Position numbers and translations under genes: made by a program
Shown: positions 1 through 7,928 of the stretch, piece by piece
Layout: the number at the start of each line of letters is the position of its first letter
Numbering within the stretch: position 1 is the first letter of the stretch
The notes under the pieces: generated by a model
Seen by the model: only the letters and a program-made list of their open reading frames with translations
The model's database searches: none
Told to the model about the DNA's origin: nothing
Origin: JBMTVN01 sp046047235
GTDB lineage: Bacteria; Verrucomicrobiota; Verrucomicrobiia; Limisphaerales; JAHDYP01
Direction of reading: 5' to 3'
Assembly: GCA_046047235.1 (NCBI GenBank)
Contig: JBJOII010000128.1
Span: 1 to 18,226 of the forward strand
DNA length: 18,226 nt

Positions 1-2
1 GG

Positions 3-1007
3 GCGGGCCTGGTGCCGGGGGGGAGCTGGGTGGAGGAAGTGTTGCCTGTGGTGGATGTGGGGGTGGAGTTGTTGATGCCACGGGAGGGGGTCACGGTGGG
101 GCAACCGATTGAGGTTGGACTGAGGGTATTCAATTCTGGCCCAAGTTCGGCCCGGGACGTTGTGATAAGCTACTCATTCAACGGAGGACGGGTCCTTAGC
201 ATGATGGAGAACGACGGCCATCCCTTGGGGCAGCCTTCTGGTCCGTTGGTCTGGAAGATTGATCATCTCGGCGGAGGTGAGGAAGTGCGGTGGATCGTTA
301 GATATACTCCAGATGTAATCGGCGAGCTCCAGCATGCGCTCAGGATTGTCGGCGCGTCTACTTTTGATGTCAGTCCGGCTAACGACTATGTGGAAGTGCG
401 GCTGCCGGTGCGCGAGGTTCCCAAGTTGAGCATCGGGCAGTCGGCAGATGCTCAACGGATTATGGTGGGGCAGGAGCTGAGGTATGCACTGACGGTCTAT
501 TCTGAGTCCCCATTTGCACTGGACGATGTGGTCGTAGAGGATGCTTTTCCCCATGGGGCCGAGGTGGTGTCGGCTTCCGCGAGTCAGGGACAGGTGGAGA
601 TCCTGAGTGATCGCGTTCTCTTCCATTTGGGTCGGCTGGATGCAGCTCAATTTGTCAGTGCTGAGTTGGTGATCAAACCCACACACGCCGGGGCTGCTGT
701 CAATCGTCTCGAAATTGTTGCACCAGATCCTGTGGCGTTAGGTTCCGATTCGCGTGCGGGTGCGGAAGTGCTAGTGATGGCCTCGCCGCCCTTGAAGCTC
801 AGGCGCCAGGCGCAGGGGTTGGTGATCGACTGGCCTGCAGCGGGCGAGGGTTATCAAGTGGAATATTCTGACAGTCTGACCGATCCAGACTGGAGGCCCT
901 ATCCTGGAGTGCCTGAGATGGCGTCTGGCGGGGAGGAATGGCAGGTGTTTTTGGCTCATGCTCCTCAGGGTAGATTCTATCGGTTGGTGCGATCGCCAGC
1001 GCCATGA
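3..1007 (+). CDS. Secreted DUF11/CARDB-like repeat protein, C-terminal part (5' truncated by window edge)
   Basis: The frame is open to the left edge, so this is the end of a longer protein; the GTG at 12 need not be the real start. Counting residues from that GTG, about 14-132 and 135-254 form two Ig-fold repeats of the DUF11/CARDB type. These carry the typical phrases VGQPIEVGLRVFNSGPSSA and VGQELRYALTVYSES and end in a conserved-looking strand. Residues about 260-330 form a third module with Y-x-V-E-Y-S-D-S-L, a tryptophan and the ending RFYRL, seen in similar form in two other proteins of this window. No enzyme motif is visible. By family such repeats are extracellular or surface structural modules. 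The N-terminal part, including any signal peptide, lies outside the window. The stop is TGA, and the Gfo/Idh/MocA gene converges on it 101 bases away. Confidence 0.75.
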   Translation, partial: AGLVPGGSWVEEVLPVVDVGVELLMPREGVTVGQPIEVGLRVFNSGPSSARDVVISYSFNGGRVLSMMENDGHPLGQPSGPLVWKIDHLGGGEEVRWIVRYTPDVIGELQHALRIVGASTFDVSPANDYVEVRLPVREVPKLSIGQSADAQRIMVGQELRYALTVYSESPFALDDVVVEDAFPHGAEVVSASASQGQVEILSDRVLFHLGRLDAAQFVSAELVIKPTHAGAAVNRLEIVAPDPVALGSDSRAGAEVLVMASPPLKLRRQAQGLVIDWPAAGEGYQVEYSDSLTDPDWRPYPGVPEMASGGEEWQVFLAHAPQGRFYRLVRSPAP

Positions 1008-1054
1008 CGATCTTGGCCTGAGCGGGTAGGCGGGGTGGCCTCCTATACGAAACC

Positions 1055-1084
1055 AAAAGCCCGGCGGGTTTGAGCCGGCCGGGC
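1055..1084 (-). terminator. Probable intrinsic terminator of the Gfo/Idh/MocA gene
   Basis: The hairpin arms are 1059-1068 and 1075-1084: seven G/C pairs, one mismatch, then two more pairs, with a six-base loop. Read on the - strand, the stem is followed by TTTTGGTTT (1058 downward). It lies about 25 bases beyond the stop of the - strand oxidoreductase gene. No T-run follows on the + strand, so it is unlikely to serve the convergent gene equally well. Confidence 0.6.
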
Positions 1085-1108
1085 GAATGCGACAGTGTGT
1101 AGCGGTCC

Positions 1109-2149
1109 TTACAGTTGGACCTTGTTACCGGTTTGGACGGATTGTTCCTCGGCTTCACAGATTTCTACGGCGGTCATTCCATCGCGGGCTGTGACTCGAG
1201 TGGGGGCGGTGCCGGCTTGGATGGAGTCCAGCATGTGCTGGAGTTCGCCAACGTAGCCATCGATGCCTTCGGGCTTAATGGTCTGCCCGTCCTTTTCATC
1301 CTCGAAGAGGCGCAGTGCGTCGGCACCACGAGTCAGGTCGAAGTCGATGGTGGCATTTTCGAGCACAACCGTGAAAGCCATGTTAAAGCCGTGGCTGCCG
1401 GTCATAATCCAGCTGCCTTCGGCTGAGACGGGGATACCGTTACCGAAGTCATATTGGGCGACAACGTGATCGATGGCCCCGCTGATGCGGGTGGTTCCTT
1501 GGGCGAAAACCGCTTTGGGACGGCCGAAGCAGTGTTGGATGAAGTCGACATCATGGATATGGAGATCGAGCAGGGCACCGCCGGATTCGGAGCCCTTGAG
1601 GTAGGTGCCTTTGCTCCAGGCGGGTGGTCCGGAGACACGACGGAAGCGTGCGGCGAGGACTTTTCCATAGGTGCCGGTGTCGATGGTCGACTTGAGCCAA
1701 TCCCAGCCGGGCCAGAAGCGCATGCACATGGCTGGCATGAAGAAGGATGAAGCGCTTTCTGCGGCTTCGACGATTTCGCGGGCTTGGTCTGAGGTGCGGG
1801 CCAGGGGCTTTTCGCAGATCACGTGTTTTCCGGCCTTGAGTGCCGCTACGGAGAATTTGGTGTGGGCTGCGGTGGGGAGGCAGATGTCGATCAAGTCGAT
1901 GTTGGGATCAGCGAGCAGGTCATTAAAATCTGCGAAGTGCCGGGTGCTCGACATATCGAGTTTGACTCCGTCATCGGTGCCTACATTTCCTCCGACACCT
2001 CCGAGGAAGCCATTGTCGTCGGGTTTACGGGCTGCGTCGCACACGGCGGCGATATGGGCTCCGGAGGTCTTTTGGTAGGCTTTGAGGTGGGTGACCCCCA
2101 TGAACCCGAGGCCCACGACGGCTACATTGACAGTTTTTGAATCGTTCAT
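1109..2149 (-). CDS. Gfo/Idh/MocA-family NAD(P)-dependent oxidoreductase
   Basis: A 346-residue cytoplasmic dehydrogenase of the glucose-fructose oxidoreductase / inositol dehydrogenase family, which oxidises or reduces sugars and cyclitols with NAD(P). The N-terminal Rossmann fold shows VVGLGFMGVTHLKAY (residues 11-25). The family motif CEKPLA is at 112-117. The substrate-side motif G-G-x-L-x-D-x-x-x-H-x-x-D is present with D195, H199 and D202. Length is normal for the family. I chose the ATG at 2149 because the conserved fold begins nine residues later; a TTG at 2164 would add five residues, and neither has a clear Shine-Dalgarno. The gene diverges from the sugar-kinase-like gene at 2332 across a 182-base spacer, which suggests, without proving, a shared sugar-related role. 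The substrate cannot be read from the sequence. Confidence 0.9.
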   Translation of the reverse strand: MNDSKTVNVAVVGLGFMGVTHLKAYQKTSGAHIAAVCDAARKPDDNGFLGGVGGNVGTDDGVKLDMSSTRHFADFNDLLADPNIDLIDICLPTAAHTKFSVAALKAGKHVICEKPLARTSDQAREIVEAAESASSFFMPAMCMRFWPGWDWLKSTIDTGTYGKVLAARFRRVSGPPAWSKGTYLKGSESGGALLDLHIHDVDFIQHCFGRPKAVFAQGTTRISGAIDHVVAQYDFGNGIPVSAEGSWIMTGSHGFNMAFTVVLENATIDFDLTRGADALRLFEDEKDGQTIKPEGIDGYVGELQHMLDSIQAGTAPTRVTARDGMTAVEICEAEEQSVQTGNKVQL

Positions 2150-2331
2150 GCGATTTGAGTGCAAAAGATGTTACTGAGCAGGTGGGAGCGTGGAGGAAAC
2201 CGGATAAAAGATCAATGTTTGGGAGGGCACGCAAATTGCGGTTGCGGCATCCGTCGTAGGTTTGCGAATCTGCGCGCAGCGTGGTCAGGGGCCTGCAGAG
2301 CTGACAGCTTCATGGCGAGGTCTGGGACTGC

Positions 2332-3555
2332 GTGCGAATCTTTACCATCACGATTATGCCTTTATATCAGGAAAAGCACCTTACCGAGATTTCGCGCCAG
2401 TTTCAGATCTACGGGGACATCCTGTATGCTGAACCGTGTAAGATTGGTCACATTAATGAGACCTACATGGCGACGTATAACCAGGGTGGCACGCTGGTGA
2501 AGTATATTCATCAGAAAGTGAACCAGACCGTTTTCAAGAAGCCGCAGGAGGTGATGGATAATCTGGTGCGTGTTACCTCACATGTGCGGCAGCGTTTGCA
2601 GACCGAAAAGGCGCGCGACATCACCCGGAAGGCATTGACCCTGATACCGGCGCGCGATGGTCGCTCGTATTATCAAGATCCGGAGGGGGAATATTGGCGG
2701 ACCTTTGTCTTTGTGGAGCGTGCACAGACCTTTGAGGCGGTGCAATCGTCGCGTCAGGCGTTTGAGGCGGGCAAGGCATTTGGCGGCTTCCAGCAGTTGG
2801 TGGTGGATCTTCCTGGAAAGCGATTACACGAGACGATTCCGCATTTTCACAATACTCGCCGTCGGTATGACCGGCTGTGCGAGATGATCAAGGCGGATCC
2901 TTACAATCGGGCCAAGGTGGCTGAGGAAGAGTTGGACTTTGCTTTGGGGCAAGAGCCGATGGTGGATGTGCTGCTGAAGGCGTTGGAGAGTGGGGAGATT
3001 CCGGAGCGGGTGACGCACAACGATACCAAGTTCAATAACGTTATGTTGGACTGGGAGACTGGGGAGGCGTTGTGCGTTCTGGATCTGGACACCGTGATGC
3101 CGGGGACGGTGCTGTATGATTTCGGTGACATGGTGCGGACAACGACGAGTCCTACGTTGGAGGACGAGCGGGATTTGAGCAAAGTCGGGCTGCGGTTGCC
3201 GGTGTTTGAGGCTTTGGCGCACGGTTATTTATCGGCTACCGAACCGTTTCTGACGCCTGCCGAGCGGAAGTTGCTGGTGTTTTCCGGTAAGCTGATCACT
3301 TACACCATTGGTATTCGCTTTCTGACGGACTTCCTCGCGGGGGACAAGTATTTCCGGATTCATCGTCCTGAGCACAATCTGGATCGTTGTCGCACGCAGT
3401 TCGCCCTGATTCGTTCGATTCAGGAGCAGGAGGAGGAGATGTGCGACCTGGTGGAGCGGCTTTGGACCAAGGTCACCGGCGGGACGGAGGTGCGGGCGCG
3501 CAAGACGGTCAGGAAGACTGCGAAGAAGCGCAAGGCATCGGGCGGCAAGCGTTGA
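2332..3555 (+). CDS. Aminoglycoside-phosphotransferase-fold sugar kinase, N-acetylhexosamine 1-kinase-like
   Basis: A 407-residue cytoplasmic kinase of the APH/choline kinase fold. The N-terminal lobe has the stretch YIHQKVNQTVFKKP (residues about 62-75), close to the Y-x-x-Q-x-x-N-x-x-V-F-K-x-P pattern I associate with NahK, which phosphorylates GlcNAc/GalNAc at C1. The catalytic segment HNDTKFNNVM starts at H229. The metal-binding segment DLDTVMPG begins at D251, followed by YDFGDMVR. The GTG at 2332 has GAGG 11 bases upstream. The ATG at 2356 would remove eight residues and has no ribosome site, so the start is uncertain. The last 28 residues are very rich in Lys and Arg, an unusual extension for this family. 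The kinase fold is certain; the N-acetylhexosamine specificity is inferred from motif resemblance only. Confidence 0.85.
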   Translation: MRIFTITIMPLYQEKHLTEISRQFQIYGDILYAEPCKIGHINETYMATYNQGGTLVKYIHQKVNQTVFKKPQEVMDNLVRVTSHVRQRLQTEKARDITRKALTLIPARDGRSYYQDPEGEYWRTFVFVERAQTFEAVQSSRQAFEAGKAFGGFQQLVVDLPGKRLHETIPHFHNTRRRYDRLCEMIKADPYNRAKVAEEELDFALGQEPMVDVLLKALESGEIPERVTHNDTKFNNVMLDWETGEALCVLDLDTVMPGTVLYDFGDMVRTTTSPTLEDERDLSKVGLRLPVFEALAHGYLSATEPFLTPAERKLLVFSGKLITYTIGIRFLTDFLAGDKYFRIHRPEHNLDRCRTQFALIRSIQEQEEEMCDLVERLWTKVTGGTEVRARKTVRKTAKKRKASGGKR

Positions 3556-3807
3556 GCGCCTGCGCCGGGGGCAGGAGTTGGGAGCTGGCGTAGCGGGCGC
3601 TTCGAGGGGGAGGGCTGTGGGGGGGGCTATTGGCTGCGGTGCGGCGTGATTGTAGCTTCGTGGTGGTCGATTTCATGTGGAAGGAGAGGTGGTCGTGCTG
3701 GCGTCTTTTCTACGCCGATTGGATGATCTTGCTGCGAGTGGCGGGTAAACTGCTGGTAGGGGAGTCAGTCATTCTCTGATGGATGGGGAACCGACCACTT
3801 TGCTTAA

Positions 3808-6642
3808 ATGATGTATCGATTTAATCGCCTTTTATCGTCCAGTGCCTTGGTGAGAAGCCTTTTGCTACTGTTCGCTCTGAGTGCAACTGCTGTCCAAGGT
3901 CAGGGCACTCTGAACTTCAACAATCGTTTGATGATTTCGGGGATTGATGCCCCGGTGACATATGAGGGTGTCGGCGTGTCCGGGCCGGATTACTTGGGCC
4001 AACTCTTCCTGGTGAGCGGCGACTCCTACGAGCCCATTGGAAGTGCGGTGGCGTTTCAGTCGAATGTCGAGCTGGCTGGGTATGTAAACGGGGGTGTGGT
4101 GACGGTGTCGTCCGTCGCGCCAGGCGAGGAGGCGACGCTGGTGCTTCGTGCATGGAATGCTTCTGCCGGTGCCGATTGGCTGACGGCATCGGTTTCATCG
4201 GGTTTGGTTTGGGGGCAATCGGGTTTGGTGACCGTGAGATTGGGGGGGGCGGGCAGTCCGCCCGCATTACCGGTGAATCTTGATGGGCTTCAGGGTTTTG
4301 GCCTGAGTGCTGACAGCGTTGCTCCGGTGATCTTGAACCAACCGGTTGCCGGTCAAGTCAACGAGGGGGGAGAGGTTGTGATGTCCGTGTTGTCGGGCGG
4401 GATGGAGCCGCTGGGGTATCAGTGGTGGAAGGATGGGCAGATGCTTCCGGGTGCGACCCAATCCACTTTGCTGGTGGGTGCGGCCGGCAGGCCGGATGAC
4501 GGAATTTACGAGGTGGTGGTGAGCAACGATTACGGGAGTGTGACGAGTGTTCCGGCGTTGTTAGCAGTGATCAGCCCGATGAGAATATACGTCGATGGGG
4601 TAGAGGCTGCGGGGCAGGCGGGTGGGGTAGACGAGGTTTTGATCGCCGTGTCGGCTCCGCATCCGAGCTGGCTGGTCTACTACACCTTGGACGGTTCACC
4701 GGTGAGCGGGGCTTCCACGCAGTATACCGGCGAATTTGCGGTGAATTCGAACGCCGAGCTTCGGGTTGTTGCCTACTCCCCCGACTTGAGTCAGATGATC
4801 GAGGGCGCTCCTCTCTTAGTGCGGATGTTGCAGACCCAGAGCATTACCTGGGGTGGGATTGCTGGAGTCAGTTATGGCGACACGGTTTCATTGACTGCGA
4901 GTGCGAGCAGCGGGCTTCCGGTGGGTTTCCGGGTTGTTTCCGGGCCGGGGGTGATTTCCGGGGCAGAGCTTACGGCGACGGGTGTGGGCGTGGTGGTTTT
5001 GGAAGCCAGCCAGGCGGGTAACGAGAACTTCGTTGCGGTGACTTCTGAGCTGAGTGTAGACGTGGCGCGGGCAGAGCAAGTTCTGGAATTTGGTGCCTTG
5101 GGGAATCTCCGATATGGCGATGCTGGAGTTGCTTTGACTGCGAGCAGCAGTGCCGGGCTTGCGCCCCTGACATTTGGCGTGGTGAGCGGGCCGGCAACCA
5201 TTGACGGCAATCAACTCATGCCAACGGGGGTGGGTGATGTTGTGGTGCGCGTTTCTCAAGCGGGGGATGAGCACTACCTCGCTGCAAGTCGGGAGCAGAC
5301 TGTCTCCGTTCAGAAGGGGATTCAGACCATTGAGTGGGATGCACCGGGAACACTTTATTTTCCTGCGGATCCGGTAGGGTTGGGCGGGGCAGCCAGCAGC
5401 GGTCTGGCGGTATCCTTTGAAGTAGTCAGCGGGCCGGCCTCGATTACTGGCGAAGAGCTGACGGTGTTGGGGGCTGGCAACGTGGTCCTCCGTGCCGTTC
5501 AGGCAGGGAATGAACTCTGGGAGTCGGTGGAGTTGGACCAGACGTTTGAGATCATCGGGTTGACCACTATCACCGTCGAGGCCGGGTCCGGAGGCTTGGT
5601 TCAGGTGGACCCGGAGAAGGAGTATTACTTGCCGACCGATGTTGTGCGGCTGACGGCTCAACCCGGCGACGGCTTTGCGTTTGCGGGATGGCAGGGTGAT
5701 GCGTCGGGTGCTCTGGATTCTATCGAAGTGAGCATGGCCGTTGATCGGGTGATATCGGCCAGTTTTGACGATGTAGGGGCGCCATCGATTCTGTTGGGTA
5801 GCCCGGTATCTGGATCTACACCCAACCAGATCGTGAAGCTGTCGGGTGTGGTCGAGGACAACGTCGAAGTGGTGCGGGCCTATTGGGAGCTTGATGGCGT
5901 GTTTCAGGGAGAACTGGAGCTGAGTGGTGGCGGGTTTGGGGTTTTGGATATCGCCTTGAGCCTGGGTGAGAATCACGTTCGTGTCGTGGCCATGGATGGG
6001 GCGGGTAACGAGAGTGCCGAGGAAGTGTTGATCAATTGGGAGCCCCTGCAGACGCTGCGTTTCTTAAGTGCTGGGTCGGTGCAGGAGGGCGAGCTGGTTC
6101 TCATGCCCATTGAGTTGGAGACACAGGGCAACTTGGGCGGTATGCAGTTTGTTGTGGAGTATGACGCCGCCTATCTCCGGGCGCCGGTCTTGCACTGGGG
6201 TGCGGAAGTGGAAGCAGCGGATCCGCTGGTTACTTCGGATGTTCCAGGTCGGGTGCAGGTTGAGTTCGATCTCTCGGGCGGCAGTCTGTCCTCCGGGGTG
6301 GTAGCCCTGGGGAGCATAGAGTTCCGGACACGGAGCGTTCCCTACACACTCGAGACCAGCGTTGGCGGTGTCGTCCTTTCGACAACGGACGCGTCGGGAG
6401 ATGCGATCTCCACGGGAGTGTACACCGAGCCCGGGACCGTGACTATTGATGAGCGGGCCTACGTTGCTGACAACAATGCGAACCAGCGTTTGGATGTGGG
6501 CGACTCTGCATGGATCCAGAGCTTGATCACGGGCCTCCAGGAACTGCGTTCGTGGGATGTTTCCGGGAACGATTTAACCGGGGAAGGGGTTTTGGATGAC
6601 TTGAGGCGGACGAACAGCGACTGCGAGTTGGCGAGACTGTGA
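3808..6642 (+). CDS. Large exported multidomain adhesin/scaffold-like protein (Ig, repeats, cohesin-like, dockerin-like), frame broken near its end
   Basis: Residues 1-31 form a signal peptide (basic start, hydrophobic core from L17, likely cleavage near AVQG/Q). The mature protein starts QGTLNFNNR, a motif I associate with exported verrucomicrobial proteins. Domains in order: N-terminal beta domain (about 32-165); Ig-like domain with W-W-K-D-G and G-I-Y-E-V-V-V-S-N (171-256); chitobiase-C-like domain with YYTLDGSPV (258-341); three tandem Ig-like repeats sharing L-x-x-x-S-S-G-L and V-V-S-G-P (about 344-422, 424-504, 506-583); InlB-type B repeat (586-654); Ig-like domain (658-746); cohesin-like domain (748-880); dockerin-like segment with calcium loop DNNANQRLDVGD (888-899). 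The product then runs into the wrong frame (RTNSDCELARL) and stops. The natural continuation is the frame starting before 6639. A surface structural or binding role is inferred. No ribosome site is visible before the ATG pair at 3808. Confidence 0.88.
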   Translation: MMYRFNRLLSSSALVRSLLLLFALSATAVQGQGTLNFNNRLMISGIDAPVTYEGVGVSGPDYLGQLFLVSGDSYEPIGSAVAFQSNVELAGYVNGGVVTVSSVAPGEEATLVLRAWNASAGADWLTASVSSGLVWGQSGLVTVRLGGAGSPPALPVNLDGLQGFGLSADSVAPVILNQPVAGQVNEGGEVVMSVLSGGMEPLGYQWWKDGQMLPGATQSTLLVGAAGRPDDGIYEVVVSNDYGSVTSVPALLAVISPMRIYVDGVEAAGQAGGVDEVLIAVSAPHPSWLVYYTLDGSPVSGASTQYTGEFAVNSNAELRVVAYSPDLSQMIEGAPLLVRMLQTQSITWGGIAGVSYGDTVSLTASASSGLPVGFRVVSGPGVISGAELTATGVGVVVLEASQAGNENFVAVTSELSVDVARAEQVLEFGALGNLRYGDAGVALTASSSAGLAPLTFGVVSGPATIDGNQLMPTGVGDVVVRVSQAGDEHYLAASREQTVSVQKGIQTIEWDAPGTLYFPADPVGLGGAASSGLAVSFEVVSGPASITGEELTVLGAGNVVLRAVQAGNELWESVELDQTFEIIGLTTITVEAGSGGLVQVDPEKEYYLPTDVVRLTAQPGDGFAFAGWQGDASGALDSIEVSMAVDRVISASFDDVGAPSILLGSPVSGSTPNQIVKLSGVVEDNVEVVRAYWELDGVFQGELELSGGGFGVLDIALSLGENHVRVVAMDGAGNESAEEVLINWEPLQTLRFLSAGSVQEGELVLMPIELETQGNLGGMQFVVEYDAAYLRAPVLHWGAEVEAADPLVTSDVPGRVQVEFDLSGGSLSSGVVALGSIEFRTRSVPYTLETSVGGVVLSTTDASGDAISTGVYTEPGTVTIDERAYVADNNANQRLDVGDSAWIQSLITGLQELRSWDVSGNDLTGEGVLDDLRRTNSDCELARL
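6600..6642 (+). other. Frameshift interval joining the two halves of the multidomain protein
   Basis: The first frame stops at 6640-6642. The downstream frame is closed upstream by a TGA at 6597-6599, so the switch must lie between. In that frame, bases 6612-6653 read EQRLRVGETVTIEV, which runs straight into the second cohesin-like domain; the coding clearly extends upstream of the GTG at 6639. A one-base loss (or two-base gain) in this interval explains it. I see no classical X-XXY-YYZ slippery heptamer in the right frame. The two frames also share a GTGA stop/start overlap at 6639-6642. Confidence 0.75.
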
Positions 6643-7247
6643 CTATTGAAGTGAGGCTGGAGGGCCTGACGGGTGATGTCTTCGGGGCTTCCTTCCGATT
6701 GGACTATGATCCACGGGCCCTTTGGCTGGTGGACGCAAACTCGCACCAGCTGGCGACCAGCCTTCCCTTGGATGTGATGAGTCTTTGGAACGTGTTTCCT
6801 GCTAGGTCGGACTACGCGTTGCAGTCGGGCACGATTGCGATGGCGGCTAGTAGCGGCACTCCTTGGGATTTAGAGGGTGGTGTTGTGGCGACGCTGACCT
6901 TTGAGGTTCTGGCGGGTATGGCTGAAGCCGCGCTTTGGCCGGTGAGCTTGAGTGATGGGGAAGTTGCGTTGGCCGGTTATGACACTATCTTCACTGCACC
7001 TTCAGAGCTGGAGTTTCGCGGTTTGGCCCCTGAGTTTCATGCTGGTGAGAGCGCGTTTGGCGGGGGTGTATTCCAAATGGTGTTTGAGGGCGCCGATCAA
7101 CACAGTTATGTGGTCGAGGCGGCAACCAATATCCAAGGGCCCTGGGTGACGATCAGCCGCGGCCTGACCACTGAGGCTGCTGCGATCCAATTTATCGAGG
7201 ATGCGGCAGGGGTAAGCCGATTCTATCGGATTCGTCTGGTCGAGTAA
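6639..7247 (+). CDS. C-terminal part of the multidomain protein: second cohesin-like domain plus F-Y-R-I end module
   Basis: A 202-residue frame beginning formally at a GTG that overlaps the previous stop. Residues 1 to about 128 form a cohesin-like beta sandwich (TIEVRLEGLTGDVFGASF, then LDYDP and VATLTFEVL), parallel to the first cohesin-like copy (LGGMQFVVEYD) in the preceding frame. Residues about 150-202 (YVVEAATNIQGPWVTI up to RFYRIRLVE) are the same module that closes the gene at 3-1007. It has no signal peptide, so as an independent protein it would stay in the cytoplasm. That argues that it is the displaced end of the 3808 gene. A stop-start reinitiation product remains possible. A strong terminator follows. 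Confidence 0.8.
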   Translation: MTIEVRLEGLTGDVFGASFRLDYDPRALWLVDANSHQLATSLPLDVMSLWNVFPARSDYALQSGTIAMAASSGTPWDLEGGVVATLTFEVLAGMAEAALWPVSLSDGEVALAGYDTIFTAPSELEFRGLAPEFHAGESAFGGGVFQMVFEGADQHSYVVEAATNIQGPWVTISRGLTTEAAAIQFIEDAAGVSRFYRIRLVE

Positions 7248-7280
7248 TTATCCGACCTTTGAGTGTGTGTGTGCGGGCAA

Positions 7281-7315
7281 CGCCCTCCATGGCATAGCCA
7301 TGGGGGGCGCTTTTT
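7281..7315 (+). terminator. Strong intrinsic terminator after the multidomain protein gene
   Basis: Arms 7281-7293 and 7297-7309 pair over 13 consecutive positions (one G-U), with a three-base loop ATA, followed at once by TTTTT at 7311-7315. It lies 33 bases after the stop codon at 7247. Confidence 0.88.
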
Positions 7316-7510
7316 CCATGGGTTGAGGCTGCAGAGGGTGGTGTCGTGGCGGAGGGGGGGGCAGCGGGAGGCGGGGGTTCTTTTCGCGGCCAAAATCTGA
7401 TTATCGACGCAGGAAACGCCTGCGGTTTGCGTAAGTGGCGGTGTGGGACACAGCGGTAACTTGAGTTATCAGGCAGGTGCAGAGCCGATTTGTAGTTCGG
7501 CGGGATTCCG

Positions 7511-7918
7511 GTGAAGAGCATCTGTCCGCATTGTGGTATGGAGACGCAAGGCATTCGTGCGGCACTTGCGAGTAAGGATGTTACCTTGCGGGTGGAGTCC
7601 CGGTTGGCGGCTGCCAAGCAGGAGTTGGCTCGGGTTAGGAGGAGTGTGGAGTTGGCTCAGGAGCAGTTGGAGGTTCGGGAACTGAGTCTGAGGCGATATG
7701 AGCAGGAGGTGTCGGTTCTTTTGGAGCAGCGCAAGGCAGCTTTGGTGAAGCACGGGGAGACCCTGATGTTACTTTCCTCGGCGCGGAAGGAGTTGGCGAA
7801 GCTGAAACGTGAGTATTTCGAACTCTACGTGAAGCCGCATTTGCCACCGGAGGTGCTGGCGGAGTATCTGCGGTTAAACCCGAAGCCTGGTGGAGGGGGG
7901 AAGCCCCCGGGAGGTTAG
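7511..7918 (+). CDS. Small zinc-knuckle coiled-coil protein of unknown function
   Basis: A 135-residue product beginning MKSICPHCGMET. The CPHCG (residues 5-9) is half of a treble-clef or rubredoxin-like knuckle; no second Cys pair is present, so metal binding would need a partner or a dimer. Residues about 25-110 are a heptad-rich, charged Leu/Glu/Arg/Lys helix typical of a coiled coil. The tail is Pro/Gly rich. No signal peptide or membrane segment is visible. The start is a GTG without a convincing Shine-Dalgarno, and the 263-base stretch before it shows no clear promoter, only a short CGCAGG/CCTGCG inverted repeat at 7408-7424. I do not recognise the family. Codon use with G-ending bias like its + strand neighbours supports a real gene. 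It converges on the phosphatase gene ending at 7929. Confidence 0.65.
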   Translation: MKSICPHCGMETQGIRAALASKDVTLRVESRLAAAKQELARVRRSVELAQEQLEVRELSLRRYEQEVSVLLEQRKAALVKHGETLMLLSSARKELAKLKREYFELYVKPHLPPEVLAEYLRLNPKPGGGGKPPGG

Positions 7919-7928
7919 CAGGCTGGTT

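Noticed and set aside
3559..3575. CCTGC/GCAGG hairpin after the kinase gene as a terminator
   Set aside because: Five-pair stem without a T-run; not enough to call.
3729..3751. TTGCTG ... TAAACT as a promoter for the multidomain protein gene
   Set aside because: Spacing of 11 bases is too short for a sigma-70 promoter.
4888..5976. - strand frame of 362 residues inside the multidomain protein gene
   Set aside because: His/Arg/Pro-rich antisense of a clear repeat protein.
7408..7424. CGCAGG/CCTGCG inverted repeat before the small zinc-knuckle gene as an operator
   Set aside because: Short and single copy; could be chance in GC-rich DNA.
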